A stretch of DNA of 45,983 bases from an uncultured bacterium. Lineage in GTDB: Bacteria; Patescibacteriota; Minisyncoccia; Phycocordibacterales; PALSA-1337. The notes beneath the pieces were generated by a model, which saw only the letters and a program-made list of their open reading frames with translations, did not search any database and had not been told where the DNA came from. How positions within the stretch are numbered: position 1 is the first letter of the stretch; each line of letters starts with the position of its first letter. Shown one piece after another: positions 39,735 to 45,983 of the stretch. The stretch is taken from NCBI GenBank assembly GCA_903872035.1, contig CAIQIZ010000004.1, forward strand, positions 1 through 45,983, in the 5' to 3' direction. A program made the translations under genes and the position numbers.

Positions 39735-40487
39735 TCACTCCCCCAAATACGCTTCTACCACATCCCTGCGCGATAGCACTTCAGCCGGCTTCCCTTCTGC
39801 CAAGAGTTCTCCGGAGTCGAGGACGTAGATGTGATCAGACATCTCGCGGATGAGATCTATATTGTGTTCGACCAAGATGACAGCCTTGCCTTGATCGCGC
39901 AGTTCTTTCATGACAGTCGTGACGATCTTGATCATTTCCGGGAAGAGACCGGCGAATGGTTCGTCGAGGAAGATGATGTCTATGTCCCCTGCTCCAGAAT
40001 GGATCATGGCCAGGATGCGAGCGATCTCCAGGAGCTTGCGCTGACCGTAAGAGAGGTTCTTGGCCAGTTCATTACGCTTGTCCCATAGCCCGACCTTCTT
40101 CAACACTTCCTCAGCTTTCTCTGAATGAAAAGCGCCATGCTTCTCGAACAATGATTTCCAAACACTTCGTTCTGTGAGAACGACCAGGATATTGTCCAAT
40201 ACAGGCATTTGTTCGAACAGCTTCACATCTTGAAAAGTCCTGGTCATTCCGAAAGCTGGACCTTCATGCGCGCGTACTCGTCGGAGATGTTCACTGTCGG
40301 CGATGACGATCTCGCCGGCATCAGCCGGTATCATGCCAGTCAAAGTATTTATGAGCGTCGACTTGCCAGACCCGTTCGGTCCGATGATGCCCGTGATCTT
40401 GCCAGCTTCAAAGGCGATAGAAAGCTTGTTGACGGCATGGACGCCTTCGAATCGTTTGACTAAGTTTTTGGTTGAGAGGAGGGGCAT
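39735..40487 (-). CDS. livG: Branched-chain amino acid-type ABC transporter ATPase
   Basis: 250 residues: Walker A GPNGSGKST, MTRTFQDVKLFEQMPVLDNI (LivG-type Q-loop), signature LSYGQRKLLEIARIL, Walker B IIFLDEPFAGLFPEM, H-loop LVEHN. The LSYG signature and TFQ..KLF are characteristic of LivG. It follows binding-protein copy 2 by about 18 bases. Confidence 0.92.
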   Translation of the reverse strand: MPLLSTKNLVKRFEGVHAVNKLSIAFEAGKITGIIGPNGSGKSTLINTLTGMIPADAGEIVIADSEHLRRVRAHEGPAFGMTRTFQDVKLFEQMPVLDNILVVLTERSVWKSLFEKHGAFHSEKAEEVLKKVGLWDKRNELAKNLSYGQRKLLEIARILAMIHSGAGDIDIIFLDEPFAGLFPEMIKIVTTVMKELRDQGKAVILVEHNIDLIREMSDHIYVLDSGELLAEGKPAEVLSRRDVVEAYLGE

Positions 40488-40505
40488 TGATTTACAGTAT
40501 ACAAT

Positions 40506-41564
40506 CTAATTAACTTTCTCCAAATGCAATGGAACCACGAAGTCTCCCGGGGCAACCTGTGTCGCGAGTCCGGCGGCACCATCCATAGATTTTACATTTG
40601 TCAGACATGCTTGTAGCGACTGCCTTTCATTCTTGCATTGGTCAATTAGGTTAACTATATCGTAACCGAATGCCGATCCGAAGTTTGGTTGTTTGCCATA
40701 TTTGGCCAAATACGCGGCCTTGAAATCTACCGCTTTATCTGGCAACGAGAAATCATATGAGCTGGAATAGAATGCGATACCGCTTACCTGTTTTCGCGTA
40801 TCCATGTCCGCAAATACTGCTGACGATTCGATGATAGGCATCCCGATATTCAACTGGCTGGCCGTCTTGACTATGCCGACAGCTTCACCAGGAGTTGAGG
40901 CTACGAACACGAAAGCATCTGCACCCGAACTTTTGACTTTAGATAGAACCGTACGAAAATCAGCTTCTGCTGGCATAAATGATTCTTCAAGAACGATCTG
41001 CTTGCTATTAGCTTTACTTAGTTCTTCAATCTTGTCTTTAACTGAATTGCCAAGCTCGTCATTTCTGTACAACAATGCGATCTTCTTACCTTTAACAACC
41101 GGAGACGCCGGATCAGTAAACGCCGGAGAAGCGTAGCTAGTTGGATCTGCATAATATCTAGTCGTGTAATCATTGACGATCGATGAATGCGTAGCAGCGA
41201 CAAGAGATACTAATAGCGGCTGTTTCTTTTCCAAGGCGATCTTAGAGAGAGGCACAGCCACGATCGAAAGTTCTGAGACAGTCAAATCTATAGGTTGTTC
41301 CCGGAGGAAATTATAAGCAGAAATACCATCGGCGGCTGTCGATTTGCTGTCCTGGTAAATGATAGAGATACCGGTCTTTTGTTGAAGCGCCAAGTCCATT
41401 CCATTCTTGAATGTCTCGCCCCACAAAGATGCCGGGCCGGTCAATGGCAATACTGCGCCAACCGTAAAAGTACTGTTAGTAACCGGTTTTGGCGACTTAA
41501 CCAAAACAATGATGACTACGAGAATGATGATACCTATTACCGTCCAAATGAGTTTTTTGTTCAT
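40506..41564 (-). CDS. Leu/Ile/Val-binding-like protein, copy 2
   Basis: About 352 residues from ATG 41564 (an in-frame start at 41591 adds nine). The N-terminal helix MNKKLIWTVIGIIILVVIIV is nearly the same as in copy 3 (MNKKLIWSVLAIVIIAVIIS), so both arose by duplication. The opening FTVGAVLPLTGPASLWGETFKNGMDLAL matches the family, but the GINGR segment is shortened. The ligand-pocket half is more diverged than in copies 1 and 3, suggesting a different substrate. Confidence 0.88.
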   Translation of the reverse strand: MNKKLIWTVIGIIILVVIIVLVKSPKPVTNSTFTVGAVLPLTGPASLWGETFKNGMDLALQQKTGISIIYQDSKSTAADGISAYNFLREQPIDLTVSELSIVAVPLSKIALEKKQPLLVSLVAATHSSIVNDYTTRYYADPTSYASPAFTDPASPVVKGKKIALLYRNDELGNSVKDKIEELSKANSKQIVLEESFMPAEADFRTVLSKVKSSGADAFVFVASTPGEAVGIVKTASQLNIGMPIIESSAVFADMDTRKQVSGIAFYSSSYDFSLPDKAVDFKAAYLAKYGKQPNFGSAFGYDIVNLIDQCKNERQSLQACLTNVKSMDGAAGLATQVAPGDFVVPLHLEKVN

Positions 41565-41643
41565 GATATTAGGCTTAAGTTTGTACACCAAAATACTAAC
41601 CTATTCAGCCTCTTTTTCCAATACGATGTCCACCGCTGGATTA

Positions 41644-41672
41644 TTGACAGTGGTCGTTGATACTATTAATAT
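41644..41672 (+). promoter_or_regulatory. Promoter of the 59-residue gene
   Basis: TTGACA (41644-41649), 17-base spacer, TAATAT (41667-41672). It points rightward, away from the Liv genes, with the first plausible gene at 41735 and a strong terminator at 41941. Confidence 0.65.
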
Positions 41673-41734
41673 CATTTTCGGAACAAGTGTTTTAATGTTG
41701 GTAAACAATAACTCGGAAAATTGTAAGACTGATT

Positions 41735-41914
41735 ATGGCAACAGAATGTTATCCAGTAAATGCTAACTGGCGTGCTCTAGCGAGACAGGCGCGAATTCAG
41801 ACTTCAGCGGCTGCTCAAAATCTAGCCGGTCCACCAAAACCGAGGGTACTGGTTCTTCAAAAGAACTCCAAGCTCGCCACGAGCCAGTCTCAGGCGAGAT
41901 CGAGCGCCGGATAA
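41735..41914 (+). CDS. Small protein (59 aa), function unknown
   Basis: MATECYPVNANWRALARQAR to SAG*. The product is basic, Ala/Gln/Ser-rich and soluble. It is enclosed by a good promoter and a strong terminator, on the strand opposite to the Liv genes on both sides. Either a real small protein or the body of a small RNA that happens to be open. No family recognised. Confidence 0.45.
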   Translation: MATECYPVNANWRALARQARIQTSAAAQNLAGPPKPRVLVLQKNSKLATSQSQARSSAG

Positions 41915-41940
41915 TTACCACTGATCAGAACCATTCGCAA

Positions 41941-41973
41941 GCCCCACCTCCCGCCGGTGGGGCAGCTTTTTTT
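41941..41973 (+). terminator. Strong Rho-independent terminator
   Basis: GCCCCACC/GGTGGGGC 8-bp stem with a seven-base loop, then AGC and seven T. It ends the 59-residue gene and lies just beyond the stop of the convergent binding-protein gene. Confidence 0.88.
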
Positions 41974-41981
41974 GTGTGGCA

Positions 41982-43109
41982 CTACTTCCAGGGTACAGGA
42001 ACGCCATTCTTGATAATATCTATCTCCACTGGCGTTGAATTGACCGTATGATCGGTTGTGAAGGTGATATTAGCATTTGGAGTGACGAATGAATGATTTG
42101 CGATATAAGAAGCAACGTCCGCGGTGCTCGTGCTGTCGGCTATAGCTGTGGCCATGACATAGAGAGCATCGAAGGCTTTATCGGCGGATTTGCCGGCTGG
42201 TTTGCCATACTCTTTTTGGTAGAGCGCGTTGAATTGCGGAGAGGTGATCTCCCAGTTCACCACGGCCACATTCTCGATCAGGGACTTGTCTTTCTCTTGT
42301 CCGAACGATTCCAGAGCTCCTGTGTATGTGAGCATAGTCGGAGTGAATCCCAGCTCCTTTGAACGTTTCAAGAAATTCACTGAATCATCTCCGAGCATAT
42401 CGAAGAATACCGTGTCCACACCCTCGCTCTTTAGCTTAAGAATCACGGTTTTGAAATCATTTCCTCCGATGTGGAGATACGTCTCTTCTATTGGCTTGGG
42501 CTTGCCATATGATGTCATTATCTCTCCCATGACCTTTGAGATTTCGACTCCCCACGTGGAAGTATAGTGGACTATCGCCAGGCGTTTGATCTTGTTCTGA
42601 CCAAGGAATGCTTTGTAATAGCGGACCATATCGTCGAAGTTGATGAGCATGGTGAAGCTCTGACTGCCCAGGTCGAAACTACCAGGTATGCGAAAATTCG
42701 GTGGCGTTATGAGTGCAACGTGATTAGTCTCTGCCAATGGCAATAAGGGCTGGGTTGTGAAATCGAATACGCTGCCGATGACACCTGAGACATGGTCGAC
42801 GTTGACTAGCTTGTTGTAAGCCGAGACCGCAGTCTTTCCGTCCGTATGATCATCTTCTGTGACTACCTCGACCATCCGGCCGTTTATGCCACCGGCCGCA
42901 TTGATCGTTTTTGCCGCCAAAGCGATACCGTTCTTGGAAGACTCACCCCAAGGCGCAGCATCACCAGAGAGCGACAATACAGCCCCGATCTTTATGGGTT
43001 CTGTGGTAAATACTTCACTCGGACCTTTTGAAGCATTCTTACGGACGAGGCTGATAATCACGGCAATGATTACGATGGCGAGCACTGACCAAATGAGTTT
43101 CTTGTTCAT
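41982..43109 (-). CDS. Leu/Ile/Val-binding-like protein, copy 3
   Basis: 375 residues: N-terminal anchor (MNKKLIWSVLAIVIIAVIISLV), then IKIGAVLSLSGDAAPWGESSKNGIALAAKTINAAGGINGRMVEVVTEDDHTDGKTAVSAYNKLV, a full LivJ/K opening. The second lobe contains RLAIVHYTSTWG and VDTVFFDMLGDD. It is the first gene of the minus-strand cluster, next to the divergent TrmB regulator, so it is the most likely target of that regulator. Confidence 0.9.
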   Translation of the reverse strand: MNKKLIWSVLAIVIIAVIISLVRKNASKGPSEVFTTEPIKIGAVLSLSGDAAPWGESSKNGIALAAKTINAAGGINGRMVEVVTEDDHTDGKTAVSAYNKLVNVDHVSGVIGSVFDFTTQPLLPLAETNHVALITPPNFRIPGSFDLGSQSFTMLINFDDMVRYYKAFLGQNKIKRLAIVHYTSTWGVEISKVMGEIMTSYGKPKPIEETYLHIGGNDFKTVILKLKSEGVDTVFFDMLGDDSVNFLKRSKELGFTPTMLTYTGALESFGQEKDKSLIENVAVVNWEITSPQFNALYQKEYGKPAGKSADKAFDALYVMATAIADSTSTADVASYIANHSFVTPNANITFTTDHTVNSTPVEIDIIKNGVPVPWK

Positions 43110-43134
43110 GGTATTTTTAGCGATTAATGGATAT

Positions 43135-43192
43135 TTGTCACATATCTTACACTTATGCTAGAATTAGTACACTATTCGGCGAAAAGCGAATA
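43135..43192 (+). promoter_or_regulatory. Promoter and operator-like dyad before the TrmB gene
   Basis: TTGTCA (43135-43140), 18-base spacer, TAGAAT (43159-43164) drive the regulator. A dyad TATTCG-gcgaaaag-CGAATA (43173-43192) lies at the expected start point, where a bound repressor would block transcription. The intergenic region is shared with the divergent binding-protein gene. Confidence 0.55.
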
Positions 43193-43206
43193 ACAAGCAA
43201 ATACAC

Positions 43207-43974
43207 ATGAATACATCATTTCTGGACATATTCGGTTTATCCCCCAAGTCGAAACGGGTTCTATTAGACATCATCACCCACGGTGTTTCGTCAGTTGCAG
43301 CAATTTCCCGTCGTCTAAATATGCCGAAATCGTCCGTTTATGATGCTATCTCTCCCCTTCTTGACCAAAGCTTAGTCAATGAGTATAGCGATAATAGAGG
43401 TAAAACATTCGGAATCTCCGAGGGAGAACAGCTATCGCGTGTGCACAAGGAGAAGATGGAGGAGATCCAGAAAGCTCAGGCTTCCCTGCTCTCATTCATC
43501 GGCCATCACCACGCGGATGATTCTGTGGCCAAACCGACTATTAAATTCTATGCGGGAAATCAAGGCATCAAGCAAGCTTTCCGAGATATGCCATGGCAGA
43601 AGGAGTATTTGGAAACATACATGCTTTGGCCGACGCGCGACATGATCGACATAGATGAAGCTTTCTTCAAGTGGCATGGAACACAGCGTTTCAAATACGG
43701 AGTCTATATATACGCAGTCGAGAAGCATGCCGACAGGAAGCTTCAGGGCGATAAAAAACATGAATGGTTGAAGAATGACTCAAAAAGCAACTTGGTCTCC
43801 GTGCGCTATCTACCAAAAGGTGTCAATTGTAAGATGAGCTTCTGGCTCTATGGAAATAAGTGTTTGATAGCTTCTAGCGGTGCTGAAAAGATAGCGTTTA
43901 CCGTGCACAGCAAAGAGTTCTGCGAGATGATGAAATTGTTGTGGCAAAGTCTGTGGAATGAAGCCAAGCCATAA
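43207..43974 (+). CDS. TrmB-family transcriptional regulator
   Basis: 255 residues. Residues 1-75 are a winged helix of the TrmB type (LSPKSKRVLLDIITHGVSSVAAISRRLNMPKSSVYDAISPLLDQSLV), followed by a short coiled linker (SRVHKEKMEEIQKAQASL) and a C-terminal effector domain resembling the phospholipase-D-like fold of TrmB sensors (about 95-255). TrmB regulators often sense sugars or other transported compounds and control adjacent ABC transporters. The divergent Liv-type cluster is the obvious candidate target. Confidence 0.82.
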   Translation: MNTSFLDIFGLSPKSKRVLLDIITHGVSSVAAISRRLNMPKSSVYDAISPLLDQSLVNEYSDNRGKTFGISEGEQLSRVHKEKMEEIQKAQASLLSFIGHHHADDSVAKPTIKFYAGNQGIKQAFRDMPWQKEYLETYMLWPTRDMIDIDEAFFKWHGTQRFKYGVYIYAVEKHADRKLQGDKKHEWLKNDSKSNLVSVRYLPKGVNCKMSFWLYGNKCLIASSGAEKIAFTVHSKEFCEMMKLLWQSLWNEAKP

Positions 43975-43979
43975 ATGTC

Positions 43980-44008
43980 AAAGGCCCGGGATTTAACCGA
44001 GCCTTTCA
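43980..44008. terminator. Convergent terminator after trmB-like gene
   Basis: AAAGGCcCGG-atttaac-CCGaGCCTTT hairpin; its A and T arms allow termination from both the regulator and the opposing hypothetical gene. Confidence 0.75.
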
Positions 44009-44023
44009 TTCAAAATGTGTGCG

Positions 44024-44506
44024 CTATATGGCTACGCTAGCCCACTCGTAAACACTGTCTGCGTCGAGTTCAGGTTGACTATCTGTTTCGTAAACAGAAA
44101 CGCACCAGCCCTTTGTCTGCAGTAGACGCTTAATCTCCTTCACGTACCCGTCGTTAGGTTCTATATCTGAAGTGTGGAAGATCTTGATCGAGACAATTTC
44201 CCTGAGCATACTGATTTCTGCCCAGATCATATTGCCCGTCCTTGATGGTGGAAGATTACGCCCCAGAAGCAAGTAAACGAATTGGCCCTGCTCGCCACAT
44301 GAGGGACCTACGATTCCATGTTGATCCGGATGTCGTATGACATCGAGCATATCCTCAAAGGCCAATTTTGCTATCCGACGCTGATTTCTGGAGTCATCTA
44401 GGTCGTGTTTGTGAAGCCAGGTGATGAAGGCGGCGAATGCGAGGGCTAATAGAAGTCCAGCGAATAAGCAGAGCTGCTGGTCGGGAGGCAGATAATTTGG
44501 AGTCAT
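44024..44506 (-). CDS. Membrane-anchored hypothetical protein
   Basis: 160 residues. One N-terminal helix (about 11-30, LCLFAGLLLALAFAAFITWL) and a soluble domain with mixed alpha/beta character (FVYLLLGRNLPPSRTGNMIWAEISMLREIVSIKIFHTSD). No catalytic motif recognised. The gene is isolated between two terminator/promoter regions and probably monocistronic. Confidence 0.6.
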   Translation of the reverse strand: MTPNYLPPDQQLCLFAGLLLALAFAAFITWLHKHDLDDSRNQRRIAKLAFEDMLDVIRHPDQHGIVGPSCGEQGQFVYLLLGRNLPPSRTGNMIWAEISMLREIVSIKIFHTSDIEPNDGYVKEIKRLLQTKGWCVSVYETDSQPELDADSVYEWASVAI

Positions 44507-44575
44507 AATGGAAGAGACTAGTTGTTTGTTTTTGGTGTGCTGTGAGAAGGTTCGAGATTACAATAGCATTAGAGA

Positions 44576-44604
44576 TTGCAATAGTCAAGTTTGTATGCTA
44601 TAAT
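44576..44604 (+). promoter_or_regulatory. Near-consensus extended -10 promoter
   Basis: TTGCAA (44576-44581), 17-base spacer, TGcTATAAT (44596-44604). This is the best sigma70-type promoter in the window. It drives the 393-residue gene with a leader of about 60 bases containing GAAAGGCAG before ATG 44673. Confidence 0.8.
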
Positions 44605-44672
44605 ATACAGGTAAGATTTTTGACAAAAACATAGAAAACCAAACAACTATCGCAACTACAGAAAGGCAGTTT

Positions 44673-45854
44673 ATGGAAATAATGAATGCAATCGGTAAGG
44701 TTTTAGCCCTCGGATGTGGAACGACCTTGGAAAAGGTACTGCGCTCCAAGCGCTATCAGGCGCTTAGCGCGACTACCCACACTCTCGAAGCCCGGCATAG
44801 CGCCGACTCAGACACTGGCGTAGCGCTTCGGGCTGGTCACATGGAATTCGGTCGCCTCATTAACACCGTTGGCGAACGGATGGCCATCGTCGGAGCAAAG
44901 AACCTGCACCCTGCCTTCGGGCTAGGTATGGAACTTCGACCGCTCATCCAGTTGACTGGTGAGCATATCGTCCAGGCCGCCAAGAAATGCCTAACTCCCA
45001 CCATTAGGGACATGGCAGCGAAATGGAAAACGTGCACGGCAGATGAGCAAGTTGAGATCTGTCGTTCCCTCTACCAACAGCTTCGCTCAACTGGTCAGGA
45101 ATCAAAGAGCGAGTTGACCATGGATGTCGCTCTCGAGAGCATGGTGTCGGACATTCGCGCTAATAGCCACGACAATCGTAAAGTTCTACCAAAACAGTAT
45201 GGTATGTGGAATGCAGATTCCTGCGTCGCCAACTGCCAAGGTAAGACTCAAATGATCGTCGCATTCGCTCGAATGGCGAAAGCCCGTGTCATCGTGGCTC
45301 ACCCACTGAAACATGCTAATCGAGTGATAAGCCAGATCCGTTGCCGTATCTACGAAAGGATCGTCGGTGACATTCAAAAGCGTGGATTGACGCAACTGGA
45401 TCAACCGTTCGCGGAATCGCTTCGAGCTGGAGAGATCGACTTGTTGCGCCGCGCGGGCGATGATTACTTCCACGTTTGTGCTTGTGTCGAAATCAAAGAC
45501 GGGCGGTTGGTTCTTATTGATCCGCACGGCTTGAACTTCGGTATCCTGCATCCGGAATGGAACATCGGGACGATAGTAGAGCAGCTCGAACGCTACAAAG
45601 AAGTCCTGCCGGGTTTGCACTTGTGCGCTACCGATAAGGGACGGCATCAAGAGCTATACCGGATCGCCGAAAAGAAAGTCGACGAACTCCTAGCCAGCTC
45701 TGAGAAGCTTGAAAGACAGCTACAGAAGGCCATCAATCCGATGGAACTGGTCTATGCTCTCCGAGATTCCGGCGAAGTTCCGTTCATGCTCGAGAATTTC
45801 TCGGAGCATGGCCAGGAAGTTACGAGGAGTCAAGAAGGGCTCCTTGAATTCTAG
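44673..45854 (+). CDS. Putative cysteine-peptidase/transglutaminase-like protein
   Basis: 393 residues, no signal peptide. I do not recognise a named family. The region 185-290 shows a papain/transglutaminase-like order: WNADSCVANCQGKTQMIVAFARMA (candidate nucleophile Cys at the start of a helix), YFHVCACVEIKDGRLVLIDPHG (His on a strand, then Asp). N- and C-terminal parts are helical. Codon use is more GC-ending than its neighbours (ctc, gtc, cgc), hinting at high expression or transfer. A strong promoter precedes it and an IS30-type element follows. Activity is inferred from the residue pattern only. Confidence 0.55.
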   Translation: MEIMNAIGKVLALGCGTTLEKVLRSKRYQALSATTHTLEARHSADSDTGVALRAGHMEFGRLINTVGERMAIVGAKNLHPAFGLGMELRPLIQLTGEHIVQAAKKCLTPTIRDMAAKWKTCTADEQVEICRSLYQQLRSTGQESKSELTMDVALESMVSDIRANSHDNRKVLPKQYGMWNADSCVANCQGKTQMIVAFARMAKARVIVAHPLKHANRVISQIRCRIYERIVGDIQKRGLTQLDQPFAESLRAGEIDLLRRAGDDYFHVCACVEIKDGRLVLIDPHGLNFGILHPEWNIGTIVEQLERYKEVLPGLHLCATDKGRHQELYRIAEKKVDELLASSEKLERQLQKAINPMELVYALRDSGEVPFMLENFSEHGQEVTRSQEGLLEF

Positions 45855-45921
45855 CCTGAAGCACAACACCTCCCTAGCGTAGAATAGCGGTATACCATTA
45901 CCAGCCATTAACGCTAAGGAG

Positions 45922-45983
45922 ATGTCGCATACACAATTTAACAGAGATACTAGGATCGAGCTAGCGATTCTTTTGAATGCCAG
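45922..45983 (+). CDS. IS30-type transposase, N-terminal fragment (cut by window edge)
   Basis: The last 62 bases encode MSHTQFNRDTRIELAILLNA, matching the IS30 start 'MSHT.LT..ER..I..LL.AG'. AAGGAG abuts the ATG, an unusually short spacing. The terminal inverted repeat should lie in 45860-45915. The gene continues beyond the window, so intactness is unknown. Confidence 0.7.
   Translation, partial: MSHTQFNRDTRIELAILLNA

Noticed and set aside
1-45983. CRISPR array or recoded TGA
   Set aside because: No regularly spaced direct repeats were seen, and well-recognised genes end at TGA at their expected lengths.

Overview
The window reads as a piece of chromosome from a Candidate Phyla Radiation (Patescibacteria) bacterium, most likely a parcubacterium. 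The reasons are the small compact genes, the very short DnaX, a PheS-type synthetase carrying its own anticodon-binding domain, surface proteins with a peptidoglycan-binding-like domain, and the presence of L9 (which argues against Microgenomates). TGA behaves as a stop throughout, so the recoded lineages (Gracilibacteria/Absconditabacteria) are unlikely. This placement is inference from gene content; no 16S gene is present.

Layout. 1-125: C-terminal end of an ISL3-type transposase. 0.2-7.9 kb: housekeeping (rpsB, tsf, tRNA-Thr, DUF1653, single-chain PheRS, dus, dnaX, tRNA-Gln, S51 peptidase). 8-14.4 kb: a membrane-anchored SET-domain protein, a secreted LamG + PL7 alginate-lyase-like protein, a GT-B-like protein, and gnd/pgl of the oxidative pentose phosphate branch. 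14.4-18 kb (minus): a sphingomyelin-synthase-like PAP2 protein and a three-gene flavin redox cassette (FMN-binding protein, ApbE, RnfD/NqrB fused to an FAD/NAD reductase). 18-20 kb: prepilin and D,D-carboxypeptidase. 19.7-23.9 kb (minus): a mannose-1-phosphate operon (cupin phosphomannose isomerase, three GH130 domains in two proteins, HAD phosphomannomutase). 24-27 kb: CtpA, L9, L27, a lysozyme-like protein. 27-30.7 kb: DUF5672, a large surface protein, DUF3800.

30.85-37.4 kb holds the most notable element: an integrated filamentous (inovirus-like) phage on the minus strand. Read 5'->3' it has a small OB-like protein, a chain of tiny ATGA-coupled membrane proteins, a coat-like protein without an ATG, a terminator, a tRNA-like element and long inverted repeat, a pIII-like spike that appears frameshifted from its membrane anchor, a pVI-like protein, a Zot/pI ATPase, an HUH replication initiator and a tyrosine recombinase. 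When circularised this is the Ff gene order (II, V, VII/IX, VIII, III, VI, I) with an integrase added and no secretin, which suits a host lacking an outer membrane. Several coat-region genes are too short or start unusually and would be missed by routine gene calling.

37.4-44 kb (minus): two branched-chain amino-acid-type ABC ATPases (LivF, LivG) and three membrane-tethered substrate-binding proteins but no permease, with a divergent TrmB-family regulator. 44-46 kb: two orphan proteins, one with a transglutaminase/papain-like Cys-His-Asp pattern behind a near-consensus promoter. The right edge enters the start of an IS30-type transposase.
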